64,000 bases of DNA from positions 5,456,001 to 5,520,000 of the forward strand of contig NZ_PJMX01000001.1 in assembly GCF_002846415.1 (NCBI RefSeq), given 5' to 3'. Of the stretch, positions 31,953 to 39,941 are shown in pieces (within the stretch, counting starts at the first letter, position 1; each line of letters begins with the position of its first letter). Source of the DNA: Streptomyces sp. TLI_146 (lineage in GTDB: Bacteria > Actinomycetota > Actinomycetes > Streptomycetales > Streptomycetaceae). The notes beneath the pieces are model-generated. The model was not told the origin of the DNA. It saw only the letters and a program-made list of their open reading frames with translations, and did no database searches. The position numbers were made by a program, and so were the translations under genes.

Positions 31953-34418
31953 ATGAGCAGCCTCTTTGACGACAGCTTCCTGGCGGACCTCCAGCCCTCC
32001 GAGGAGGAGCACCCGCCGCCGCCCGAGGACGGCCCGGTCCGGGAGGAGGTGCCGGACGACCTGTTCCAGGGCCGTTTCGACGCACTCCCGAGCCGCGACG
32101 CGTACTACCGGGACGGCGCCCCGCGCCCGGTGGTCGACCCGGCGACCCTGCTGGAGGGGCTGAACGAGAACCAGCGCGCGGCCGTGGTCCACGCCGGTTC
32201 CCCGCTGCTCATCGTGGCCGGCGCGGGCTCCGGCAAGACCCGCGTGCTCACGCACCGCATCGCCCATCTGCTGGCCACCCGCGGCGTCCACCCCGGCCAG
32301 ATCCTCGCGATCACCTTCACCAACAAGGCCGCGGGCGAGATGAAGGAGCGCGTCGAGCAGCTGGTCGGCCCGCGCGCGCACGCGATGTGGGTGATGACCT
32401 TCCACAGCGCCTGTGTGCGGATCCTGCGCCGCGAGTCCAAGAAGCTCGGCTTCACCTCGTCGTTCTCGATCTACGACGCGGCCGACTCCAAGCGCCTGAT
32501 GGCACTGGTCTGCCGCGACCTCGACCTCGATCCCAAGAAGTTCCCGCCGAAGTCCTTCAGCGCCAAGATCTCGAACCTGAAGAACGAGCTGATCGACGAG
32601 GAGACCTTCGCCGGCCAGGCCGTCGACGGCTTCGAGAAGACCCTGGCGCAGGCGTACGCGATGTACCAGGCGCGGCTGCGCGAGGCCAACGCGCTGGACT
32701 TCGACGACATCATCATGACGACGGTCCATCTGCTCCAGGCGTTCCCGGACGTCGCCGAGCACTACCGCCGCCGCTTCCGCCATGTGATGGTCGACGAGTA
32801 CCAGGACACCAACCACGCCCAGTACACGCTGGTACGGGAGCTGGTCGGCCCGGCCGGGCAGGACGAAGCGCCGGGCGAGCTGTGCGTGGTCGGTGACGCC
32901 GACCAGTCGATCTACGCCTTCCGGGGCGCCACGATCCGCAACATCCTCCAGTTCGAGGAGGACTATCCGGACGCGACGACGATCATGCTGGAGCAGAACT
33001 ACCGCTCCACGCAGACCATCCTCTCCGCCGCCAACGCGGTCATCGAGCGCAACGAGAGCCGCCGCCCCAAGAACCTGTGGACGGACGCGGGCGCGGGCGC
33101 GCGGATCACCGGTTACGTGGCCGACACCGAGCACGACGAGGCGCAGTTCGTCGCCGACGAGATCGACCGGCTCACCGACGCGGGCGACGCCAAGGCGGGC
33201 GACGTCGCGATCTTCTACCGGACCAACGCCCAGTCCCGTGTCTTCGAAGAGATCTTCATCCGGGTCGGCCTGCCGTACAAGGTCGTCGGCGGCGTGCGCT
33301 TCTACGAGCGCAAGGAAGTCCGAGACGTCCTCGCCTATCTGCGCGTCCTCGCCAACCCGGAGGACGCGGTCCCGCTGCGCCGGATCCTCAACGTCCCCAA
33401 GCGCGGCATCGGCGACCGCGCCGAGGCGATGATCGACGCGCTGTCGCTGCGCGAGAAGATCACCTTCCCGCAGGCGCTGCGCCGCGTCGACGAGGCGTAC
33501 GGAATGGCGGCCCGCTCGGCCAACGCCGTCAAGCGCTTCAACCAGCTCATGGACGATCTGCGCACCATCGTCGACTCGGGCGCGGGCCCCGCCGTCGTCC
33601 TGGAGGCGGTCCTGGAGCAGACCGGCTATCTGGCCGAGCTCCAGGCCTCCACCGACCCGCAGGACGAGACCCGGATCGAGAACCTCCAGGAACTCGCCGC
33701 CGTGGCCCTGGAGTTCGAGCAGGCGCGCGGCGAGGCGGAGGGCGCCGACACCGCCGCCACCCCCACCCTCGCCGAGTTCCTGGAGCAGGTGGCGCTGGTC
33801 GCCGACTCCGACCAGATCCCGGACGAGGACGAGGAGGGCTCCGGCGTCATCACCCTGATGACCCTCCACACCGCCAAGGGCCTGGAGTTCCCGGTGGTGT
33901 TCCTGACCGGCATGGAGGACGGCGTCTTCCCGCACATGCGCGCGCTCGGCCAGGTCAAGGAGCTGGAGGAGGAGCGCCGCCTGGCGTACGTGGGCATCAC
34001 GCGCGCCCGCGAGCGGCTGTATCTGACGCGCTCCTCGATGCGCAGCGCCTGGGGCCAGCCCTCGTACAACCCGCCGTCCCGGTTCCTGGAGGAGATCCCG
34101 GCCCAGCACCTGGACTGGAAGCGGACCGGCCCGATGGCCGCCCCGGCCGGTCCGGTCTCGGGCAAGGGCCTGGGCGGGGGCGCGGGGCTGTCCTCCTCGC
34201 GGGCGCGCTCGGGACCCTCGGGCTTCGCGACCCGGCGCACCAGCGACAAGCCGGTGATCGCGCTGACCATCGGGGACCGCGTCACCCACGACCAGTTCGG
34301 TCTGGGCACGGTGGTGTCGGTGACCGGCTCTGGCTCGGACGCGCAGGCCACGATCGACTTCGGCGACGAGCGCCCCAAGAAGCTGCTGCTGCGGTACGCG
34401 CCGGTGGAGAAGCTGTAG
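31953..34418 (+). CDS. pcrA: ATP-dependent DNA helicase PcrA/UvrD
   Basis: An 821-residue superfamily 1A helicase acting in nucleotide-excision and mismatch-linked repair and in removing RecA from DNA. Motifs appear in order: GAGSGKTR (Walker A), ITFTNKAAGEM, VDEYQDTN (Walker B), GDADQSIYAFRGA, EQNYRS, LMTLHTAKGLEFPVV and YVGITRARERLYLT. The C-terminus ends in the Tudor-like segment IGDRVTHDQFGLGTVV typical of PcrA, which binds RNA polymerase. A DNA-damage-type promoter fits its role. It converges on the M23 peptidase gene. Confidence 0.96.
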   Translation: MSSLFDDSFLADLQPSEEEHPPPPEDGPVREEVPDDLFQGRFDALPSRDAYYRDGAPRPVVDPATLLEGLNENQRAAVVHAGSPLLIVAGAGSGKTRVLTHRIAHLLATRGVHPGQILAITFTNKAAGEMKERVEQLVGPRAHAMWVMTFHSACVRILRRESKKLGFTSSFSIYDAADSKRLMALVCRDLDLDPKKFPPKSFSAKISNLKNELIDEETFAGQAVDGFEKTLAQAYAMYQARLREANALDFDDIIMTTVHLLQAFPDVAEHYRRRFRHVMVDEYQDTNHAQYTLVRELVGPAGQDEAPGELCVVGDADQSIYAFRGATIRNILQFEEDYPDATTIMLEQNYRSTQTILSAANAVIERNESRRPKNLWTDAGAGARITGYVADTEHDEAQFVADEIDRLTDAGDAKAGDVAIFYRTNAQSRVFEEIFIRVGLPYKVVGGVRFYERKEVRDVLAYLRVLANPEDAVPLRRILNVPKRGIGDRAEAMIDALSLREKITFPQALRRVDEAYGMAARSANAVKRFNQLMDDLRTIVDSGAGPAVVLEAVLEQTGYLAELQASTDPQDETRIENLQELAAVALEFEQARGEAEGADTAATPTLAEFLEQVALVADSDQIPDEDEEGSGVITLMTLHTAKGLEFPVVFLTGMEDGVFPHMRALGQVKELEEERRLAYVGITRARERLYLTRSSMRSAWGQPSYNPPSRFLEEIPAQHLDWKRTGPMAAPAGPVSGKGLGGGAGLSSSRARSGPSGFATRRTSDKPVIALTIGDRVTHDQFGLGTVVSVTGSGSDAQATIDFGDERPKKLLLRYAPVEKL

Positions 34419-34437
34419 CGGCCGAGGGACCGTGCCG

Positions 34438-34469
34438 GCCGGGAGGCCGCAAATCGTTTCTCTCCCGGC
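34438..34469. terminator. Bidirectional terminator between pcrA and the M23 peptidase gene
   Basis: An eight-pair stem GCCGGGAG/CTCCCGGC (34438-34445 and 34462-34469) lies in the 69-bp gap between two convergent stop codons. A GTTTC run precedes the second arm. Confidence 0.55.
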
Positions 34470-34487
34470 GCCGTGATGGGGCTCGGC

Positions 34488-35885
34488 CTAGGTCGGGTCG
34501 AGCCCGTGCCCGCGCAGCCACGGCAGCGGGTCTATCGGCGACCCGCCGCCGGGACGCACCTCGAAGTGCAGATGCGGACCGGTGGAGTTGCCCGAGTTGC
34601 CCGAGTACGCGATGACGTCACCGGCCTTGACCGGCCCCGACCGCAGCTTGGTGCTGGAGAGGTGGCAGTACCAGGTCTCGGTGCCGTCGGCGGCGGTCAC
34701 TATGGCCATGTTGCCGTAGGCGCTGTTCCACTGCGTACGGATGGTGCCGTCCATCGCCGACATCACCGGAGTGCCGTACGAGACCGGGAAGTCGATGCCG
34801 GTGTGCACCGACATCCAGTTGACGCCCGCCTGGCCGAAGTACGCGCTCAGGCCCCGCTGCGCGACCGGCAGCAGGAACTTGGGGCGCGCGGCCTCCTTGC
34901 GCGCGGCCGCCTCGGCCTTGCGCTGCTTCTCCGCGGCCTGGCGGGCCTTGAGGTCGAGACGTTCCTGCGTACGGCTGGCGCGGTCGGCGAAGTTGCCCGC
35001 CTCCGCGCTGAGGTTGGCGAGCTGGGTGTCCAGCTTGCTGTTGGCGGCGACGGGCTTGACCGAGGACGGGTCGGAGGCGGTGACCGCCGTGGCGTCGTCC
35101 TTGGCCTCGCCGCCGAGCCCGCTGACGGACGCGGCCGCCACCCCGGCGACCCCCATCACGCACACGGACGGCACCGCGACGGTGAGCAGCGCGGACCGCT
35201 TGGCCGGACTGCGCCGACGGCTGCGGCTGCCTCCGGCGGGACGGCGGGGGGTGACGGGAGCGGCGGCGGCCAGGGGTTCGGCCGCGGGCCGGTCCTCCGA
35301 CTCCCCTTCGGGGAGCGGCGTTTCGGGCTCGTCGGACTCCAGGTCGAGCGCCGGGAACTGGGCGGTGCTCTCCGCCGGGACCTCGACGTGCTCGTGCTCG
35401 TTCGCGTTCTCGTACGCCGGCTCGTAGCTCTGCTGCTGCTCGTACGCCTCGACGCCGACGTTCCAGGCGGCCGTGTTGTACGTCCCCGTCTCGTCGTAGG
35501 CACCCGCCGCGTACCCCGCGCCGGGCACGGTCCACTGCCCGGTCGTGTCGTAGGCGGCGCCGTACGCGGACGCGGTGGTCTCGAACTGCCCGGTCTGCTG
35601 CGCCTGGTTCCAGGCGCTGGCGTCCCACTGCCCGGTGACATCGGGCCCGGCCGACTGGGTCGGGATGGTCCACTGCCCGGTGGTGTCGTACGAGGTCTGC
35701 TGATGCTGGTACTGCTGCGCACCGTAGGCGTTCCACTGGCCCGTGTCGTACGTACCGGTGTGATCCGTGTCGTAACCGCCGGGCAGAGCACCGAAGAGCG
35801 GGTCGGTGTTGAGGGCGCCGGTGGCGTCCGCCGTGGAATAGCCGTCGTATCCGGCGTATCCGGCGTGGGCGTGCTGGTCAGTCAC
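34488..35885 (-). CDS. M23 (LytM-type) metallopeptidase with repeat-bearing cytoplasmic N-terminus
   Basis: Start at GTG 35885 (a TTG lies one codon upstream), with GAGAGAGAAG before it. The 465-residue protein has an unusual N-terminal region (1-150) with repeated Tyr-Asp-Thr-Gly-Gln-Trp-like units (at least five TGQW/TGQF), an acidic stretch, one membrane helix (about 231-255), a coiled coil (283-335) and a C-terminal M23 domain with zinc ligands in HTGIDFP and HLHFEV. Lacking a classical signal peptide, it is probably a type II membrane protein whose peptidase trims peptidoglycan outside while the repeats stay in the cytoplasm, perhaps to bind division or cytoskeletal proteins. Confidence 0.9.
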   Translation of the reverse strand: MTDQHAHAGYAGYDGYSTADATGALNTDPLFGALPGGYDTDHTGTYDTGQWNAYGAQQYQHQQTSYDTTGQWTIPTQSAGPDVTGQWDASAWNQAQQTGQFETTASAYGAAYDTTGQWTVPGAGYAAGAYDETGTYNTAAWNVGVEAYEQQQSYEPAYENANEHEHVEVPAESTAQFPALDLESDEPETPLPEGESEDRPAAEPLAAAAPVTPRRPAGGSRSRRRSPAKRSALLTVAVPSVCVMGVAGVAAASVSGLGGEAKDDATAVTASDPSSVKPVAANSKLDTQLANLSAEAGNFADRASRTQERLDLKARQAAEKQRKAEAAARKEAARPKFLLPVAQRGLSAYFGQAGVNWMSVHTGIDFPVSYGTPVMSAMDGTIRTQWNSAYGNMAIVTAADGTETWYCHLSSTKLRSGPVKAGDVIAYSGNSGNSTGPHLHFEVRPGGGSPIDPLPWLRGHGLDPT

Positions 35886-35965
35886 CAACTTCTCTCTCGC
35901 CTCGGCAACAGGACCTGGGTCCGGGGGCCCTGGGGAGGGGCTCCCGTGGGGGAAGCAGTGGCGTG

Positions 35966-35995
35966 ACTGTACCCGGCGGTACGCGACAGCGACAA
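35966..35995 (-). promoter_or_regulatory. Promoter of the M23 peptidase gene
   Basis: On the minus strand TTGTCG (plus 35990-35995), 18 bases, TACAGT (plus 35966-35971). It predicts an untranslated leader of roughly 75 bases. Confidence 0.5.
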
Positions 35996-36073
35996 TCTTC
36001 CGCAGGTTTTATTGGATGAGGAAACGGGCAATCAGCGTCTTTCGGCGGACTGCGGGCAGAGGCTTGGTCTTTC

Positions 36074-36162
36074 GTTCGAGAATTGTTCGAGAAAATGGGC
36101 GCTGAGCGGCCGATTCGGAGCCTCAGGCATCGGTAGATGCCGGTAGGTGGTGCCGGTAGGTG
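36074..36162. repeat. Short direct repeats upstream of the M23 gene and downstream of the lipase
   Basis: GTTCGAGAA occurs at 36074-36082 and 36085-36093, one DNA turn apart. GCCGGTAGGTG occurs at 36139-36149 and 36152-36162, with a degenerate third copy (CGGTAGATG) at 36131. These could be regulator sites; nothing identifies the regulator. Confidence 0.5.
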
Positions 36163-36170
36163 TCGGCTGC

Positions 36171-37003
36171 TCAGGCGACCGAGAACGCGCCGCGCGCGTC
36201 GGTCCCCTCCTGCTCCTGCGCCTTCTCCACGGTCAGCGCCTGACGTATGCCGGTCGCGACGGCCGGGTGGACGGGCAGCGCCAGGTGCCCGATCCCCGAC
36301 ACCCGTACGTTCTGAACGGTCAGATCGGGGTGGTCGATACGGGCCGTCTCCACCGGGACCATCAGCGTGTCGAGGTCGCTCCAGAAGCTCACGAACCGCG
36401 TCCGGCAGCCGGGGGCGGGCCGGTGCAGCTCCTCGACGACGTCGGAGCCGGGGCACATCTGGCGGACGATCGGGTGCGCGCTGATGAGCTGCGCCGAGCG
36501 GGTGCCCGCGTGCGGGGTGCCGAGCGTGACGAGCGTACGGACGCGGGCGTCGCCGCCCAGGCACTGGACGTAGTAGCGGGCGATCAGACCGCCGAGGCTG
36601 TGCCCGACGATGTCCACCTCGGCGTGTCCGGTGCGCGCGCAGATCTCCTCTACATGGCGGCCCAGCAACTCGGCGGCGGCGCGGATGTCGCAGGTCAGCG
36701 GCGAGTAGTTGAGCGATTCGAGATGGCGCCAGCCGTGCCGGGACAGCGTGCGGCGCAGCAGGACGAAGACCGACCGGTTGTCGATGAAGCCGTGCAGCAG
36801 CACGACGGGCGGCCGGGCGCGCCCGGCCGTGGGCAGCTGCGGTGGCCCTTCGGGGCGGGGTCCCTGCGCTCGGCCGCCATGCCCGAGGGGTAGAGGACGA
36901 GATGCCCGGCGAGGACGGCGAGCTCGAGCGCGGTGGCGCGCAGCATCGCGGCGGATACCCAGGCGCGGCGCAGACACAGCGGCAGGAGCGGAAAGAACTG
37001 CAC
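36171..37003 (-). pseudogene. Lipase/esterase gene with apparent frameshift
   Basis: The natural start is the GTG at 37003, with GGGAGG six bases upstream; it opens a membrane or signal segment (PLCLRRAWVSAAML, LELAVLAGHLVLYPSG) typical of Streptomyces lipases. That frame then becomes nonsense after PAPKG, while the catalytic domain continues in another frame from PPQLPTAGRARPPVVLLHGF. The break lies near 36855-36870, in a C/G-rich run. The downstream part has a lipase elbow (VGHSLGGLIARYY), Asp and the final His in GIGHLALP. Either one indel inactivated the gene or the base call is wrong; joined, the product would have about 277 residues. Confidence 0.72.
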
Positions 37004-37130
37004 GGACGACCTCCCGAACGGCGCGCCGGAAGGACGACTCTGTCCCCCGTGTGCCCTCATGGGGCGCCCCCGCGAAAACGCGCTCGTCCGGAACGCCGTG
37101 GGCCGGACCTCCGTGCTGTGCGGCTGACGG

Positions 37131-37166
37131 CACGGTGGTCCGGCGCCTCACGGTGGTCCGGCGCCT
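37131..37166. repeat. Perfect 18-bp tandem duplication
   Basis: CACGGTGGTCCGGCGCCT occurs twice in tandem in the 370-bp divergent region between the lipase gene and icmB. Otherwise that region holds only the icmB promoter elements. Confidence 0.8.
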
Positions 37167-37318
37167 TCAGAGCGGCTCCCCTTGCGGCCGACCCCGCTGG
37201 TCCGGCCGACGGGCGGCGGACAATCGGGTACGGCGACGCAAAACGAACATGTCCCACCGTGTGATTTCCCCCTCCCCGGACACCGCGAAACTGCGGCGTG
37301 CGCGATGCTGTAGATAAC

Positions 37319-37360
37319 GTTCGTTCACTTCAGTTCGTCCACTTCAGTTTGTTCACCTCG
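37319..37360 (+). promoter_or_regulatory. Three tandem 14-bp repeats in the icmB leader, probable operator
   Basis: GTTCGTTCACTTCA, GTTCGTCCACTTCA and GTTTGTTCACCTCG follow one another without gaps (37319, 37333, 37347) and end four bases before the icmB ribosome site. TAACGT at 37315-37320 may be the -10, which puts the repeats at or just after the transcription start, a position suited to repression. Confidence 0.6.
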
Positions 37361-37373
37361 TGTGGAGGCAGTG

Positions 37374-37787
37374 ATGGGTGTTACCGGTCCGATCCGCGTG
37401 GTGGTGGCCAAGCCGGGGCTCGACGGGCACGACCGGGGCGCCAAGGTCATCGCCCGGGCGCTGCGCGACGCGGGCATGGAGGTCATCTACACGGGCCTGC
37501 ACCAGACGCCCGAGCAGATCGTCGACACGGCCATCCAGGAGGACGCCGACGCGATCGGCCTCTCCATCCTGTCCGGCGCCCACAACACGCTCTTCGCCAA
37601 GGTCCTGGAACTCCTGAAGGACCGCGACGCGGAGGACATCAAGGTCTTCGGCGGCGGCATCATCCCCGAGGCGGACATCCCCCCGCTGAAGTCCCTCGGC
37701 GTGGCCGAAATCTTCACGCCCGGGGCGACGACGACGTCGATCGTGGAGTGGGTCAACGCGAATGTGAGGGAGGGGGCGGGGGCGTAG
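37374..37787 (+). CDS. icmB: Isobutyryl-CoA mutase small (cobalamin-binding) subunit
   Basis: A 137-residue stand-alone B12-binding domain, the same size as IcmB of other Streptomyces (about 136). The cofactor signature is complete: LDGHDRG (DxHxxG with the cobalt-ligating His), SILSG and the VFGGG loop. Together with the large subunit IcmA, encoded elsewhere, it interconverts isobutyryl-CoA and n-butyryl-CoA, feeding valine breakdown and polyketide starter units. It could alternatively serve another acyl-CoA mutase large subunit. GGAGG lies five bases before the ATG. Upstream tandem repeats suggest a dedicated regulator. Confidence 0.9.
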   Translation: MGVTGPIRVVVAKPGLDGHDRGAKVIARALRDAGMEVIYTGLHQTPEQIVDTAIQEDADAIGLSILSGAHNTLFAKVLELLKDRDAEDIKVFGGGIIPEADIPPLKSLGVAEIFTPGATTTSIVEWVNANVREGAGA

Positions 37788-37794
37788 GTTTTTG

Positions 37795-38125
37795 CCCGGG
37801 GTTCGTCTGCGGGTGTGTGGTGGGCTGGCCGCGCCGTTCCCCGCGCCCCTTTTCGGCCCGGGGTTCGTCTGCGGGTGTGTGGTGGGCTGGTCGCGCAGTT
37901 CCCCGCGCCCCTTTCGGCCCGGGGTTCGTCTGCGGGCCGGTGGTGGGCTGGTCGCGCCGTTCCCCGCGCCCCTAACCCCTCTTTCGTCTGCGGATCGTGG
38001 TCGGTTGCTCGCGCCGTTCCCCGCGCCCCTGGGGGTGCGGGCGGCGGGCGGTTGCGAGGGCGGAGCCGAGCATTTCAGGGGCGCGGGGAACTGCGCGACC
38101 AGCCCCCACCGGGGCCGCAGACGAA
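37795..38125. repeat. Cluster of Streptomyces intergenic repeats (four direct, one inverted)
   Basis: A unit of about 60 bases containing TTCGTCTGCGG and later GCGCNGTTCCCCGCGCCCCT is repeated in direct orientation (TTCGTCTGC at 37802, 37864, 37925 and 37983). A fifth copy is inverted (AGGGGCGCGGGGAACTGCGC at 38077-38096, CCGCAGACGAA at 38115-38125). This sequence is familiar as a dispersed intergenic repeat in Streptomyces genomes. Direct and inverted copies can pair into a long hairpin between convergent icmB and the DUF5691 gene. The 367-bp gap holds nothing else. Confidence 0.85.
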
Positions 38126-38154
38126 CGGGGGCCGGGGCGCAGCCCCCGGGGGAG

Positions 38155-39786
38155 TCACGTCAGGGGGCCGTCGAGTTCGGCCAGCATCAGCCCCCGCAAC
38201 CGCAACGTCCCCACCAGCCGCTGAAACGCCTCCGCCCAGTAACCCCCCGCCCCCGGCGACGCCCCCTCCTCCTCCACCGGCACAGCCGTGAGCGCATCGA
38301 GCCGCCCCGCCTCCTCCGGAGACAGGCACCGCTCCGCCAGCCCCATCACCCCGCTGAAGCTCCACGGATAGCTGCCCGCGTCCCGCGCGATCTCCAGCGC
38401 GTCGACGACGGCCCGCCCCAGCGCCGTCGACCACGGCACCAGACACACCCCCAGCAGCTGGAACGCCTCCGACAACCCGTGCGCGGCTATGAACGCGGCG
38501 ACCCACTCCGCCCGTTCCTCCTCCGGCAGCGTCGACAGCAGCTTGGCCCGCTCGGCCAGCGACACCGTCCCCGCGTTGCCGCCCGGCGGGGCGGAGGGGA
38601 CGCCCAGGAGCGCACGCGCCCACTCCGCGTCCCCCTGCCGCACCGCCGCCCGGCACCACGCCGCGTGCAGCTCGTCCCCCCAGTCGTCGGCGACCGGCAA
38701 CGCCACGATCTCCCGCGCCGAACGCCCCCCGAGCCGCCCCGCCCAGCCTCCCAGCGGCGCAGCCTCCACCAACTGGCCGAGCCACCACGACCGTTCGCCT
38801 CGCCCGGTCGGCGGCTTGGGCGCAACCCCGTCGCGCTGCATCCCCGCGTCGCACTCGTGCGGTGCCTCCACCGCTATCCGCGCCCCGTCCCCGTCTCCCG
38901 ACCGGTCGAGCGCGACGCACGACGCCGCCCGCGCCGCCATCCGCCCGGCCAGCGCGGACGCGGGCAGCGCCGAAAGCAGCTCGGCGGCCGTGGCCCGGAC
39001 GTTGCGGCTGCGGTCGGCGAGCGCCCGCTCCAGGAACGGCTCGTCCTCCGCGCCGAGCCCGGTCCGCAGCGAGTCGAGGAACATCAGCCGGTCCTCCGCC
39101 CGCTCGGCCGCCCACGTCGTGGCGAGCAACTCGCGCGCCGCGCCCGGCTCGTACGCCCGTACCGCCGCGAGCACCGCCACCCGCTCGGCGAACAGCCCCT
39201 CCTCCCACAGCCGCCGCACCGCCTCGGTGTCCGAGGCCTCGGGCAGGACCGCGCTGCCGGACCCGCCGCGCAGCGCGAACCGCCACTCCGGGTTCAGCCG
39301 GGCCAGCCACGTCCCGCGCGGCCCGGCGAACGTCAGCGTCTGCGGCCGCAGATCCGTACGCGCCCGGGCCGCGTCCAGCAGCGCGGGCAGCAGGGCGGGC
39401 GGCGCCTTGAAGCCCCGCTCGGCCGCCGCGCTCAGCCACTGCGGCAGCAGCTCCGCCAGATCCGGCGCGGCCCCCCGCCGCCCCCCGGCGTGCGCCGCCG
39501 CCGAACGGTCCGCGAGCAGTTGCCCGAGCCGACGCCGCGCGGCCTCCGGCAGCTCCGCCCGCCCGTCGTCCGGCGCCCTCTCGGGCCGTACGGGCGCGGG
39601 TGCGGGCAGCAGTCCCGCCCGGCGGCGGACGGTGTGCAGCGCGGCTTCGTCGAGGAGCGCGGCGGGCTCCCCGGCGGCGGGCCGCCGCTCGGTGCCGAGC
39701 AACGCGGCGGTGACGAGCTCCTCCCAGGAACCGCCCCTGCCCCCGGCCTTGGCCGCCTCCCTGTGCCCGGTCACGGCAGCGGACAT
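38155..39786 (-). CDS. DUF5691 protein of the YehLMPQ-like cluster
   Basis: Start at ATG 39786, preceded by GGAGGGAGGG. The 543-residue protein opens with SWEELVTAALLGTERRP, which I recognise as DUF5691, and continues as an Ala/Leu/Arg-rich helical repeat protein, probably HEAT-like (DRSRNVRATAAELLSALP). No catalytic motif or membrane helix is visible. It ends an operon with the SWIM gene and the pentapeptide micro-ORF, opposite the AAA+/DUF5682/VWA operon. Such helical repeats often act as scaffolds; its role is unknown. Confidence 0.85.
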   Translation of the reverse strand: MSAAVTGHREAAKAGGRGGSWEELVTAALLGTERRPAAGEPAALLDEAALHTVRRRAGLLPAPAPVRPERAPDDGRAELPEAARRRLGQLLADRSAAAHAGGRRGAAPDLAELLPQWLSAAAERGFKAPPALLPALLDAARARTDLRPQTLTFAGPRGTWLARLNPEWRFALRGGSGSAVLPEASDTEAVRRLWEEGLFAERVAVLAAVRAYEPGAARELLATTWAAERAEDRLMFLDSLRTGLGAEDEPFLERALADRSRNVRATAAELLSALPASALAGRMAARAASCVALDRSGDGDGARIAVEAPHECDAGMQRDGVAPKPPTGRGERSWWLGQLVEAAPLGGWAGRLGGRSAREIVALPVADDWGDELHAAWCRAAVRQGDAEWARALLGVPSAPPGGNAGTVSLAERAKLLSTLPEEERAEWVAAFIAAHGLSEAFQLLGVCLVPWSTALGRAVVDALEIARDAGSYPWSFSGVMGLAERCLSPEEAGRLDALTAVPVEEEGASPGAGGYWAEAFQRLVGTLRLRGLMLAELDGPLT

Positions 39787-39802
39787 CGTGGCCCTCCCTC
39801 CG

Positions 39803-39916
39803 TCATACATATGCGCAACCTCCGTCACAGCGGCCCTCGAAACGGCAGCCGTCGAACCTGCTGTCCTCGAAACGGCAGCCCTCGAACCCGCACCCCGCGA
39901 ACTCGCCGTCCTCCAT
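39803..39916 (-). CDS. Micro-ORF of pentapeptide repeats
   Basis: A 37-codon ORF starting at ATG 39916 with GAGGGG six bases upstream. Its product reads as successive five-residue steps centred on Phe (MEDGE, FAGCG, FEGCR, FEDSR, FDGCR, FEGRC); two more units are readable upstream of the ATG in the same frame. That spacing defines pentapeptide-repeat proteins, right-handed beta helices. Its stop lies 16 bases before the DUF5691 start. It could be a tiny protein, or the stump of a longer one once fused in frame to the SWIM gene, whose stop is 25 bases upstream. Confidence 0.55.
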   Translation of the reverse strand: MEDGEFAGCGFEGCRFEDSRFDGCRFEGRCDGGCAYV

Positions 39917-39941
39917 CCCGCACCCCTCGAACCCGCACCCC

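Noticed and set aside
36074..36093. LexA (SOS) box
   Set aside because: TTCGA motifs are in direct orientation; the actinobacterial SOS box needs TCGAAC-N4-GTTCGA in inverted orientation.
37795..38125. CRISPR array
   Set aside because: The repeats are about 60 bp with almost no unique spacers, one copy is inverted, and no cas genes are near. It matches a known intergenic repeat instead.
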